Assembly: GCF_001886715.1 (NCBI RefSeq)
Contig: NZ_CP018082.1
Location: 5,580,001-5,644,000, forward strand
Reading direction: 5' to 3'
DNA: 64,000 bases
Origin: Nocardia mangyaensis
GTDB lineage: Bacteria; Actinomycetota; Actinomycetes; Mycobacteriales; Mycobacteriaceae
Part shown: positions 1 through 7,657 of the stretch, one piece after another
Position numbering within the stretch: position 1 is the stretch's first letter
How the letters are laid out: each line of letters starts with the position of its first letter
Translations under genes and position numbers: made by a program
The notes under the pieces: model-generated
Told to the model about the DNA's origin: nothing
The model's database searches: none
What the model saw: the letters and a program-made list of their open reading frames with translations, nothing else

Positions 1-410
1 CTGCTGTCGGCGATCACGCGGTCGGCGACGGCGCCGGGCAGCGCGTCGGGCACCAGCACCGGCACCGCGCCCGAGAGCAGCGCGCCGAGGAACGCCTGCA
101 CCCAGCGCGCCCCGGTCGGCATGTGCACCGCGACGCGGTCGCCGTAGCCGATGCCGCGATCCTGCAGGCCACCGGCGATCCGGGAAGCGCTGTGCCACAG
201 TTCGCGATAGGTCAGGCGCGGGCCGCCGACCTCGACGACCGCCTCCCGATTCGTGAACGCGTGCACCCGCAGATCGAGCAGTTCGGTGAGCGCCGGATGG
301 AGATCGCCGTAGCGCAGGACGCCGTCGGCGCCGCGGCGCAGCGGCCCGGCCACGCCGTTCGTGGGGAACTCGATGATGGTCGCGTCCGGTTCACGCTCGA
401 TATGAGCCAT
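1..410 (-). CDS. Adenylate-forming acyl-CoA ligase, N-terminal part (cut by window edge)
   Basis: Reading right to left from the ATG at 410, an open frame of 136 codons runs off the left edge of the window. The encoded N-terminus has the look of class I adenylate-forming (FadD/AMP-binding) enzymes: a segment ending LTYRELWHSASRIAGGL followed by GYGDRVAVHMPTGARWVQAF, the usual start of the AMP-binding domain. The catalytic A3, A5 and A8 motifs lie outside the window, so substrate cannot be judged. A strong ribosome site, GGAGG, sits at 416-420 (reverse strand), seven bases from the ATG. The gene follows an enoyl-CoA hydratase on the same strand after an 82-bp gap, so a shared fatty-acid or CoA-ester degradation role is likely. 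Family is fairly sure; the specific ligase is unknown. Confidence 0.8.
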   Translation of the reverse strand, partial: MAHIEREPDATIIEFPTNGVAGPLRRGADGVLRYGDLHPALTELLDLRVHAFTNREAVVEVGGPRLTYRELWHSASRIAGGLQDRGIGYGDRVAVHMPTGARWVQAFLGALLSGAVPVLVPDALPGAVADRVIADS

Positions 411-492
411 CAGGACCTCCACGTACGTCGATGCGGCACCGCACCACCGACTATATGACGTGGATCACAGTGCTGTCAGGCGCTCGGCGCGT

Positions 493-1287
493 TCACTCGC
501 CGCGATAGGTCGCCTTCCCTGGTCCGACCGCGAGGAAACTGCCTACCGCGCCGCGCAGGTCGGCGGTGTCGAACAGCTCGCCCGAGACCTCGGGGGTCAC
601 CGAATCCGCGTGTGCCACACCGCCGGAACGCCACGCCTCGATGATCTGTTTGGTGGCCGCGTGCGCGCGCGTCGGGCCCTCGGCCAGCCGGGTGACGAGC
701 TGGGCGGCCGCGGTGGGCAGGTCGTCGTGGATCGCGTTGACCACGCCCCAGTCGGCCATGGTCTGCGCGTCGTAGAGGTCACCGGTCATCACGAATTCCC
801 GCGCCCGGCCCGAACCGGCCCGCTCGGCCAGCCGCTGCGGGCCGCCCATCGAGGGAGTCAGCCCGACGACGGTCTCGACCAGCCCGAACTTCGCCTTCGG
901 CGCGGCCAGGATGATGTCGCAGGCCAGCGAGAGCTCGAAGGCGGCGGTCAGGGTGAGTCCGTGCGCGGCGAACACCACCGGGCACGGCAAAGCCTCGACC
1001 GGGTGAATGACCTGCGCGAACAGGTCGCGCCACAGCTGCGCGCCCTCCTCGACACTGCGCCCGTCGAAGATGTTGACATCCACCCCGCCGGAAACAACCT
1101 TGCCCTCGGCGTTGATCAGCAGCGCCCGCGGCGGCTGCTTGCCCACCGCGGCGATATCGGCGATCAGCGAGGCGATGAGCTGGCGATCGAACAGATTCAG
1201 CGGCGGATGGGCCAGGGTGATCGTCGCGATCTCGGCACCGGCTTCGGTGAAGTCCCGGATCAACCGGGTGGGCTGCGTTGCACTCAT
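493..1287 (-). CDS. Enoyl-CoA hydratase/isomerase family protein
   Basis: A 264-residue crotonase-fold protein, the usual length of this family. It would hydrate or isomerise a CoA-linked enoyl substrate in the cytoplasm. The crotonase core is visible: SGGVDVNIF (oxyanion-hole region, about residue 65), AAHGLTLTAAFELSLACD (second oxyanion segment) and the helix containing PSMGGPQRL. The typical catalytic glutamates are not at obvious places, so the reaction is not certain and it could be an isomerase or another crotonase. The frame is open for a further 74 codons upstream, but the start MSATQPTRLIRDF at 1287 was chosen because family similarity begins there. No strong ribosome site precedes it. 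It lies upstream of the truncated ligase gene on the same strand and may be co-transcribed with it. Confidence 0.82.
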   Translation of the reverse strand: MSATQPTRLIRDFTEAGAEIATITLAHPPLNLFDRQLIASLIADIAAVGKQPPRALLINAEGKVVSGGVDVNIFDGRSVEEGAQLWRDLFAQVIHPVEALPCPVVFAAHGLTLTAAFELSLACDIILAAPKAKFGLVETVVGLTPSMGGPQRLAERAGSGRAREFVMTGDLYDAQTMADWGVVNAIHDDLPTAAAQLVTRLAEGPTRAHAATKQIIEAWRSGGVAHADSVTPEVSGELFDTADLRGAVGSFLAVGPGKATYRGE

Positions 1288-1453
1288 CCGGCCAGCGTAG
1301 AACCCGGCGCCGCGCCGAGACCAGCGTGACAGCGTGCGAGATCGCGCCCACATCGCGGAACCGCAGGGGTGTCGGTGCTCGTTGGCATGATGAGTCGTCG
1401 GGCACCGCGGTGCCCTACAGTTCGACTCGTCGGGCGAAGAGGAGGACGACGCC

Positions 1454-2173
1454 GTGTTCAAGAGTGCGATCGAGAAGGCCGTGGTCGATGTTCTCGACAC
1501 CGGTTCCAAGCTGCAGGCGCCGGCCGTGCGCCGCTACGTCGCGTATCTACGCGAGCGTCATCCCGGCGAGAATCCGGCGCAGATCGTCGCGCGGTTGGAG
1601 AAGCAATACCTGCTCGCGGTCACCGGCAGCGGCGCGGCGGTCGGCGCGACCGCGGCGGTCCCCGGCATCGGCACCGTCGCCGCGCTCGGCGCCGTCGGCG
1701 CGGAGACCGCCTTCTTCATGGAAGCCTCCGCCCTGTTCACTCTCGCCCGGGCCTACGTCCACGGCATCGAGCCCGAAGACAAGGAAGCCCGGCGCGCGAT
1801 GGTGCTCGCGGTCGTGCTCGGCGACACCGGCATGGCGATCGTGCAGAAGGGCCTGCGCACCTCGTCGAAGAACTGGGCGGGCGCGCTGGCGGGCAAGGTC
1901 CCCGGTCTCGGCGCGATCAACAGCTCACTGCTGCAACAGTTCATCAAACGCTTCATCACCAAGCGGGCCGCCCTGATGGCGGGCAAGATCCTGCCCGCGG
2001 GTATCGGCGCCGCGATCGGCGGTGCGGGCAACCGGGCACTGGGCAAGGTGACGATCGAGAACGCGCGCAAGGCCTTCGGACCCGCCCCGGCCCTGTGGGC
2101 GACGCCACTGCACAACGTGATCGACGCCGACCCGCTCCCCGCCCTCGACGCCGCGCCGGTGACCAAGCAGTGA
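1454..2173 (+). CDS. Conserved Gly/Ala-rich hydrophobic protein, resembles EcsC-type proteins
   Basis: This 239-residue protein starts at a GTG preceded by a strong AGAGGAGG at 1438-1445. It has a basic N-terminal helix region, then Gly/Ala-rich hydrophobic stretches at about residues 54-90 (AVGATAAVPGIGTVAALGA) and 170-195 (ILPAGIGAAIGGAG). The middle segment, with a hydrophobic run followed by YVHGIEPEDKEARRAMV, resembles EcsC-family proteins, which accompany ABC transporters in other bacteria; that similarity is from memory and weak. The stop codon overlaps the start of the next ABC ATPase gene, so it belongs to the same operon. The function is unknown: it could be a membrane-associated helper of the ABC system. 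Confidence 0.75.
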   Translation: MFKSAIEKAVVDVLDTGSKLQAPAVRRYVAYLRERHPGENPAQIVARLEKQYLLAVTGSGAAVGATAAVPGIGTVAALGAVGAETAFFMEASALFTLARAYVHGIEPEDKEARRAMVLAVVLGDTGMAIVQKGLRTSSKNWAGALAGKVPGLGAINSSLLQQFIKRFITKRAALMAGKILPAGIGAAIGGAGNRALGKVTIENARKAFGPAPALWATPLHNVIDADPLPALDAAPVTKQ

Positions 2174-3123
2174 GCGGCGACCGCGCTGACGCCGTGCGAG
2201 TGCGTGGTCTCGGCAAACGGTTCGAACTGGTCAGCGCGGTCGAAGGAGTCGACTTCGCGGTGCCGACCGGTGCGGTCACCGCGCTCGTCGGCCCGACCGG
2301 AGCGGGCAAGTCGACGGTGCTGCGGATCGTGCTCGGACTGCGGCGGGCCGACACCGGCAGCGTCGAGGTCACCGGACGGGATCCCGCCGCGATCGGCGCT
2401 GTGCTGAACCCGCGCGGCCTGCACCCGGCGCGGACCGTGCGCGATCACCTGTGGTGTCACGCGCCGGTCGCCGGGGTCTCGCGGCGCCGGGTGAACGTGG
2501 TACTGGACGAGACCGGGATGAGCCCGCTCGCCGATATCGTTGTCGCCCAACTGCATCCGAGTCAGCAGACCAGGCTCGCGCTGGCGACGGCGCTGCTGGC
2601 CGATCCCCCGCTGCTGGTGCTCGACGACCTGTTCGCCGGTGCCGACGGCGTCGAACGCGGCTGGCTGCAGGCCCTGCTGCGCCGCCACGTCGACCGGGGC
2701 GGCACCGTGCTGGTCAGTGCCGACACCCTCGCCGATGTGGTGTCGGCGGCCGATCAGCTCGTCGTGCTGAGCGAGGGCAGCATCGTCTGGCAGGGCACCC
2801 CGGCCAAGCTACGGCGCGGCCATCCCGACCGGCTCGTGGTCGCCGCCGCCCCGTCGATCGCGCTGGCGACCGCACTCGCCGCGCAGGGCTTCACCGACGC
2901 GGTGATGCGCCCCGACGGGCGCTTGGCCGTGGCCGAGGTCGACGAGCCGACCATCCGGTCGATCGCCGAGGCCGCCAAGGTGCGCATCGCCGACATCGCC
3001 GCCGACCCCATCCACCCTGACCGGGTGCTGGCCTCGCTGACCAAACCACGCAGGCACCGGCACTCCCCGCCCGCGCCCGCCGCGTACGCCCCCGCGCCGA
3101 CTTCGTATGGGATGCCTCGATGA
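2170..3123 (+). CDS. ABC transporter ATP-binding protein with degenerate motifs
   Basis: A 317-residue ATPase starting at GTG 2170, which overlaps the previous stop (GTGA). Walker A is intact (GPTGAGKST, about residues 43-51). Two motifs are unusual: the signature is HPSQQTRLALA instead of LSGGQ, and the Walker B region reads LLVLDDLFAG, with Asp where the catalytic Glu normally follows. The Q-loop glutamine is also not obvious (AVLNPRGLHPA). The last 100 residues are a C-terminal extension ending in a Pro/Tyr-rich tail. It is translationally coupled to the ABC-2 permease that follows, so the pair likely forms an ABC-2-type exporter. Related actinobacterial ABC-2 ATPases do vary at the signature, so it may still be active; substrate unknown. 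Confidence 0.88.
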   Translation: MSGDRADAVRVRGLGKRFELVSAVEGVDFAVPTGAVTALVGPTGAGKSTVLRIVLGLRRADTGSVEVTGRDPAAIGAVLNPRGLHPARTVRDHLWCHAPVAGVSRRRVNVVLDETGMSPLADIVVAQLHPSQQTRLALATALLADPPLLVLDDLFAGADGVERGWLQALLRRHVDRGGTVLVSADTLADVVSAADQLVVLSEGSIVWQGTPAKLRRGHPDRLVVAAAPSIALATALAAQGFTDAVMRPDGRLAVAEVDEPTIRSIAEAAKVRIADIAADPIHPDRVLASLTKPRRHRHSPPAPAAYAPAPTSYGMPR

Positions 3124-3902
3124 CCTCTGTGCTGCCCGCCGATCTCGTGCCCGGTATCGATGCCGAGGCGCGCAAGGTCGTCGCCGTGCGCTCGAACCGG
3201 CTGCTGTTCGCCGCGCCCGTGGCACTGGCTCTGGTCGCGACACTGATCACCGCGCTCATGGCAGGTCCGTTCGATCCGTTGGGACAGCCCGCCACCGGCG
3301 CCGCCACCATCGGGCTCTATCTCGGGATGGGCGCGGTGTTCGTGGTGGCCGCACTGCTCGGCATCGGCGCGACCGGCGGCGAGTACCGCCGCAAGACCAT
3401 GGCGCTGACCGTGCTGTTCGCGCCCGACCGCGACCGGTTGGTCACCGCGAAATACGCCGCGACCGCGGCCATCGCGCTGGCCGTCGCGCTGGCCGCCGAA
3501 CTGGTGAGCGTGCTGGTGCTGTTGGCCGCGGGACGCGGCAAGGTCGAATTCGGTCTGCGGCTGAGCGAGGTGCTCGCCGCCGGGCTGCTGGTGGCCGCGT
3601 GCTGGGCGGTGCTCGGCGCCGGCATCGGGCTGCTGCTACGCACCTTCAGCGGCGCGGTCTGGCTCGTCTTGGGCTGGGCCTTCGCGCTCGAACCGCTGAT
3701 CTGGCTGGTCGCCAAGGGCTTCGGCGCGGGCGGGTTGGTCACCGTGCTGCCCGTGTCGGCCACCGTGGCCGGGGTGAGCGCGGGCTCGTTCCAGGAGGCC
3801 GAGGTGTTCGCGCCGACACCGGCCGCCCTGGTGGTGCTGATGCTGTGGGCCGGTGCCGTCGGCGTCGCCGGGTGGTGGGACCTGCGCAACCGAGACCTGT
3901 AG
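3120..3902 (+). CDS. ABC-2 type transporter permease
   Basis: A 260-residue membrane protein whose ATG overlaps the stop of the ATPase gene by four bases (ATGA). It has about six hydrophobic segments, starting after the basic SNRLLF (residues 25-46) and ending near residues 232-250, plus a cytoplasmic loop with GGEYRRKTMALT, the conserved element typical of ABC-2 permeases that follows the second membrane helix. It should pair with the upstream degenerate ATPase to move an unknown substrate, perhaps a drug, lipid or peptide. Its stop codon TAG overlaps the GTG of the next gene, extending the operon. Confidence 0.87.
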   Translation: MTSVLPADLVPGIDAEARKVVAVRSNRLLFAAPVALALVATLITALMAGPFDPLGQPATGAATIGLYLGMGAVFVVAALLGIGATGGEYRRKTMALTVLFAPDRDRLVTAKYAATAAIALAVALAAELVSVLVLLAAGRGKVEFGLRLSEVLAAGLLVAACWAVLGAGIGLLLRTFSGAVWLVLGWAFALEPLIWLVAKGFGAGGLVTVLPVSATVAGVSAGSFQEAEVFAPTPAALVVLMLWAGAVGVAGWWDLRNRDL

Positions 3903-6900
3903 TGCCGGTCGGCGCCGCCCGACCGGGCTGGATTCGCAGACTCTGGCGACTGTGCCTGCGCCATCCGCGGCTGCTGACCGGCATCGCGATCTCGATCGTG
4001 GCCGGCGCGGCCGTCGCGATCGCCGCACCGCTGGCCACCAAACGTGCCGTCGACGCCGCCGAAGCGGGCGACACCTCGGTGATCGGCGGTGCGGCCGCGC
4101 TGCTCGCCGTGCTCGCGCTGGCCCGGTTCGTCGCCACCTTCGCGCGTCGGCTCTGGGCGGGCAAGCTGTCGCTGGAAGTGCAGCACGACCTGCGGATCTC
4201 GCTGCTGGCCGCGCTGCAACGCCTCGACGGCGCCGGGCAGGACGCGATCCGCACCGGGCAGGTGGTGTCGCGCTCGATCACCGATCTGCAGCTGGTACAG
4301 GGCCTGCTGGCGATGGTGCCGTGGTCGGGTCTCGCGGTCCTGCAGTTCGTGCTCTCGGCGGCGGTCATGGTGTGGCTGAGCCCGCCGCTGGCCCTGGCCG
4401 CGCTGCTGGTCGCGCCCCTGATGGCGGCGGTGGTCTGGCGGTTGCGTCCGCGCCTCTACGCGGCCACCTGGTCGGCGCAGCAGCGCGCCGCCGACCTGGC
4501 CGAACACGTCGAGCAGACCGTCACCGGCGTCCGGGTGGTGAAGGGCTTCGGGCAGGAAGCCAGGATGGTCGACCTGCTGGAAGACCACGGCCGCACCCTG
4601 TTCGCCGAACGGATGCGCGCGGCGAAGATCAACGCCCGATTCGCGCCGGTCGTCGCCGCGCTGCCGCAGGCCGGACTGGTCGCGGTGATCGTCGTCGGCG
4701 GCGTTCTGGCTTCGCGCGGCACGATCGGCATCGGCACCTTCCTCGCGTTCACCGCCTACCTGGCCACGATGACCGCCTCGGCGCGCACCATCACCTCGGT
4801 GGTGATCATGGCCCAGCTCACCAAGGCCGCGGTCGATCGCGTCTTCGGTGTCATCGATGCCGCGCCCGTGCTGGTCGATCCCGACCGGCCCGTCGAACTG
4901 CCGCCCGGACCGCTCGGCATCGAGTTCGACGCCGTGAGCTTCGGTTTCGCGCCTGATCAACCGGTCCTGCAGGACCTCGACCTCACCGTGCGGCCCGGCG
5001 AGACCGTCGCCGTGATCGGCCCGGCCGGGTCGGGCAAGTCGACGCTGTCGCTGTTGCTGCCGCGCTTCTACGCCCCCGACGCGGGACGAATCAGCCTGGT
5101 CGGCGCCGACGGCACCCGCGTCGACCTGGCCGATCTCCGGGCCGAGGAGCTGCGCGGCGCGCTCGGGGTGGTCTTCGACGATCCCTTCCTGTTCTCCGAC
5201 ACCATCGCCGCCAATATCGCGCTCGGCCGCCCCGAAGCCACCGACGCCGAGATCCGAGCCGCCGCGACCGCCGCGGCGGCGGACGAGTTCATCACCACGC
5301 TGCCCGAGGGCTACGACACGGTGATCGGCGAACGCGGGCTCACCCTCTCCGGCGGCCAGCGTCAGCGCATCGCCCTGGCCAGGGTGCTGCTCACCCGGCC
5401 CCGCGTCCTGGTGCTCGACGACGCCACCTCGGCCGTCGACGCCGTCACCGAGGCGGAGATCTTCGCCAGGCTGCCCGATCCGGGCGGGCGCACCACGCTG
5501 ATCCTGGCCCACCGCGAATCGACCCTGGCCCAGGCCGACCGCGTCATCCGGCTGCCTGCGCCCACCGGTTCGGTGGTGCCGACGGTGACGGCCGCACCCA
5601 CGACCGTCGAGCCCGAGGCCGGGGGCCGATCCCGCGCGATGTCGGCGGCGAACGACCTCAGCGAGACGCCCGAACTGCGGGCCGCCGTCGACGCCCTGCC
5701 CGCCGCCACCGAGCCGCCCGGCCTGCCCGGTGACCCGCGCGCACCCCAACCCGACTTCGGCCTGCGCGCCCTGCTGCGCCCGGTGCGCGGCCTGGTGTGC
5801 GTGGTCGTCGCGCTGCTGGTCATCGACGCCGTGCTCGGCATCGCCTTCCCACCCCTGGTGCGCTACGCCATCGACACCGGTGTCACCGGCGGCGACAGCA
5901 ATGCCCTCGTGCGGGCCGCGGTGATCGGGATCGGTCTGGTGCTCGCCGGATTGGTGGTCGGCGCCGCGGTCACCGTGCTCACCGCGCGCACCGGCGAGCG
6001 GGTGCTGTTCGGCCTGCGGGTGCGCAGCTACACCCAGTTGCAACGCCTCGGCCTCGACTACTACGAACGGGAACTGTCCGGCCGGATCATGACCAGGATG
6101 ACCACCGACGTCGACGCGCTCTCGACCTTCCTGCAGACCGGCGTCGCGACGGGGCTGGTCGCGGTGATCACCCTGGTCGGTGTGGCCATCGGCCTGGTCT
6201 ACATCGACGCCTCGCTGGCGCTGGTCGTGCTGGCGACGGTGCCGCCGATGCTGCTGGCCACCCTCGCCTTCCGCCGGGTGTCCTCGGTGGCCTACACCCT
6301 CTCCCGCGAGCGGGTCTCCGCGGTCAACGCCGATTTCCAGGAGAACATCGCGGGTCTGCGGGCCGTGCAGGCCGCGCGCAACGAGCCGATCGCGGCCCGT
6401 CGTTTCGCCGAGTACTCGCACCGGTATCGCGATGCCCGCATCCGCGCCCAGCGCGCGATCGCGGCCTACTTCTCCTTCGGGCTGGCCTGGGCCGACCTGT
6501 CGCTGGCGGTGGTGGTCTATCTCGGCGCGAACGCGGTGGCCGAGGGCACGACGACCACCGGAACGCTCGTCGCCTTCGTCCTCTATCTCGGTCTGCTGTT
6601 CAGCCCGATCCAGGAGCTGTCGCAGGTCTTCGACGGTTATCAGCAGGCCAAGGTGGGATTGCGGCGGATCGGCGAACTGCTGCGCACCGAGTCCTCGATC
6701 GCCGCCGATCCGCCCGATGCCGCGCACGTCGACCGGCTGGGCGGTCAGATCGTCTTCGACGACGTCGCCTTCCGCTATCCCGGCGCGAACACCCCGGCGC
6801 TCGACGGGGTGTCGTTCACCGTCCCGGCGGGGGCCACGCTGGCGCTGGTCGGTCCGACCGGCGCGGGCAAGTCGACGATCGTCAAGCTGCTCGCCCGCCT

Positions 6901-7513
6901 CTACGACCTCCCCGAGGACCCCGCGGCGGGTTCGATCCGGGTCGACGGGGTCGATCTACGTAAATTTGTGCTCACCGAGTACCGGACGCGGCTGGGAATT
7001 GTGCCCCAGGAAGCTCACTTGTTCACCGGCGACGTGGCGAGCAACATCGCATTCGGGCAACCACACGCCACTCCGGTGGAAATCAGCACCGCGGCCGAAA
7101 ACGTCGGCGCGGCGGAGATGATCGCCGGATTGCCCCGAAAAATGAACCAACCGGTCGGTGAGCGAGGGCGCGGGCTCTCGGCCGGCCAGCGTCAGCTGGT
7201 CGCGCTGGCCCGTGCCGAACTGGTCGACCCCGACCTGCTCCTGCTCGACGAGGCCACCTCCACCCTCGATCCGGACACCGAGGCGTCGGTGCTGGTAGCG
7301 AACCGATCGCTGGCGCGGGGCCGGACCACCGTCGTGGTCGCGCACCGACTGGCCACCGCCGCCCGCGCGGATCTGGTCGGCGTGGTCGAGCACGGGCGGA
7401 TCGTGGAATTCGGTCCGCCGGGGGAACTGCTCGCGGCCGACGGACGTTACGCGCGACTCTGGGCGGCGGGCATCGAGGCACAGGGAATAGTCTCGGCAGG
7501 CGACGGGTCGTAG
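3902..7513 (+). CDS. Fused heterodimeric-type ABC exporter (TMD-NBD-TMD-NBD)
   Basis: This 1203-residue protein starts at GTG 3902, overlapping the previous TAG by one base. It contains two full exporter halves in one chain. Half 1: membrane region about residues 15-300, Walker A GPAGSGKST near 373, signature LSGGQRQR near 482, Walker B VLVLDDATSAVD near 501. Half 2: membrane region about 620-900, Walker A GPTGAGKST near 983, signature LSAGQRQL near 1090, Walker B LLLLDEATSTLD near 1112. NBD1 has Asp in place of the catalytic Glu, so one ATP site is predicted to be degenerate, as in heterodimeric exporters such as TM287/288. Size and layout recall M. tuberculosis Rv0194, a multidrug efflux protein. 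Drug or lipid export is inferred, not shown. Confidence 0.92.
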   Translation: MPVGAARPGWIRRLWRLCLRHPRLLTGIAISIVAGAAVAIAAPLATKRAVDAAEAGDTSVIGGAAALLAVLALARFVATFARRLWAGKLSLEVQHDLRISLLAALQRLDGAGQDAIRTGQVVSRSITDLQLVQGLLAMVPWSGLAVLQFVLSAAVMVWLSPPLALAALLVAPLMAAVVWRLRPRLYAATWSAQQRAADLAEHVEQTVTGVRVVKGFGQEARMVDLLEDHGRTLFAERMRAAKINARFAPVVAALPQAGLVAVIVVGGVLASRGTIGIGTFLAFTAYLATMTASARTITSVVIMAQLTKAAVDRVFGVIDAAPVLVDPDRPVELPPGPLGIEFDAVSFGFAPDQPVLQDLDLTVRPGETVAVIGPAGSGKSTLSLLLPRFYAPDAGRISLVGADGTRVDLADLRAEELRGALGVVFDDPFLFSDTIAANIALGRPEATDAEIRAAATAAAADEFITTLPEGYDTVIGERGLTLSGGQRQRIALARVLLTRPRVLVLDDATSAVDAVTEAEIFARLPDPGGRTTLILAHRESTLAQADRVIRLPAPTGSVVPTVTAAPTTVEPEAGGRSRAMSAANDLSETPELRAAVDALPAATEPPGLPGDPRAPQPDFGLRALLRPVRGLVCVVVALLVIDAVLGIAFPPLVRYAIDTGVTGGDSNALVRAAVIGIGLVLAGLVVGAAVTVLTARTGERVLFGLRVRSYTQLQRLGLDYYERELSGRIMTRMTTDVDALSTFLQTGVATGLVAVITLVGVAIGLVYIDASLALVVLATVPPMLLATLAFRRVSSVAYTLSRERVSAVNADFQENIAGLRAVQAARNEPIAARRFAEYSHRYRDARIRAQRAIAAYFSFGLAWADLSLAVVVYLGANAVAEGTTTTGTLVAFVLYLGLLFSPIQELSQVFDGYQQAKVGLRRIGELLRTESSIAADPPDAAHVDRLGGQIVFDDVAFRYPGANTPALDGVSFTVPAGATLALVGPTGAGKSTIVKLLARLYDLPEDPAAGSIRVDGVDLRKFVLTEYRTRLGIVPQEAHLFTGDVASNIAFGQPHATPVEISTAAENVGAAEMIAGLPRKMNQPVGERGRGLSAGQRQLVALARAELVDPDLLLLDEATSTLDPDTEASVLVANRSLARGRTTVVVAHRLATAARADLVGVVEHGRIVEFGPPGELLAADGRYARLWAAGIEAQGIVSAGDGS

Positions 7514-7543
7514 TTGAGGAGATCGGGTCAGTAGCAACGCGGG

Positions 7544-7559
7544 TATGCCGCTGGGCATA
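7544..7559. promoter_or_regulatory. Small inverted repeat upstream of kgd
   Basis: TATGCC-GCTG-GGCATA is a perfect 6-bp inverted repeat in the 144-bp gap between the exporter and kgd, about 100 bp before the kgd start. It could be an operator or a short hairpin. No clear -35/-10 pair was recognised nearby. Confidence 0.3.
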
Positions 7560-7657
7560 TGCTCGGTGAGGGCGCATCGGCAGCTATCGGCTGATACCCC
7601 TGCCGGGCACGTCACAAACGTCGCAGCGCGAAGAACGAAATGAGGCGAACACCAGCT

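Noticed and set aside
3317..6727. An 1136-codon open frame antisense to the ABC operon
   Set aside because: Shadow of the permease and fused exporter genes, rich in Gln/Arg/His/Gly, with no domain resemblance.
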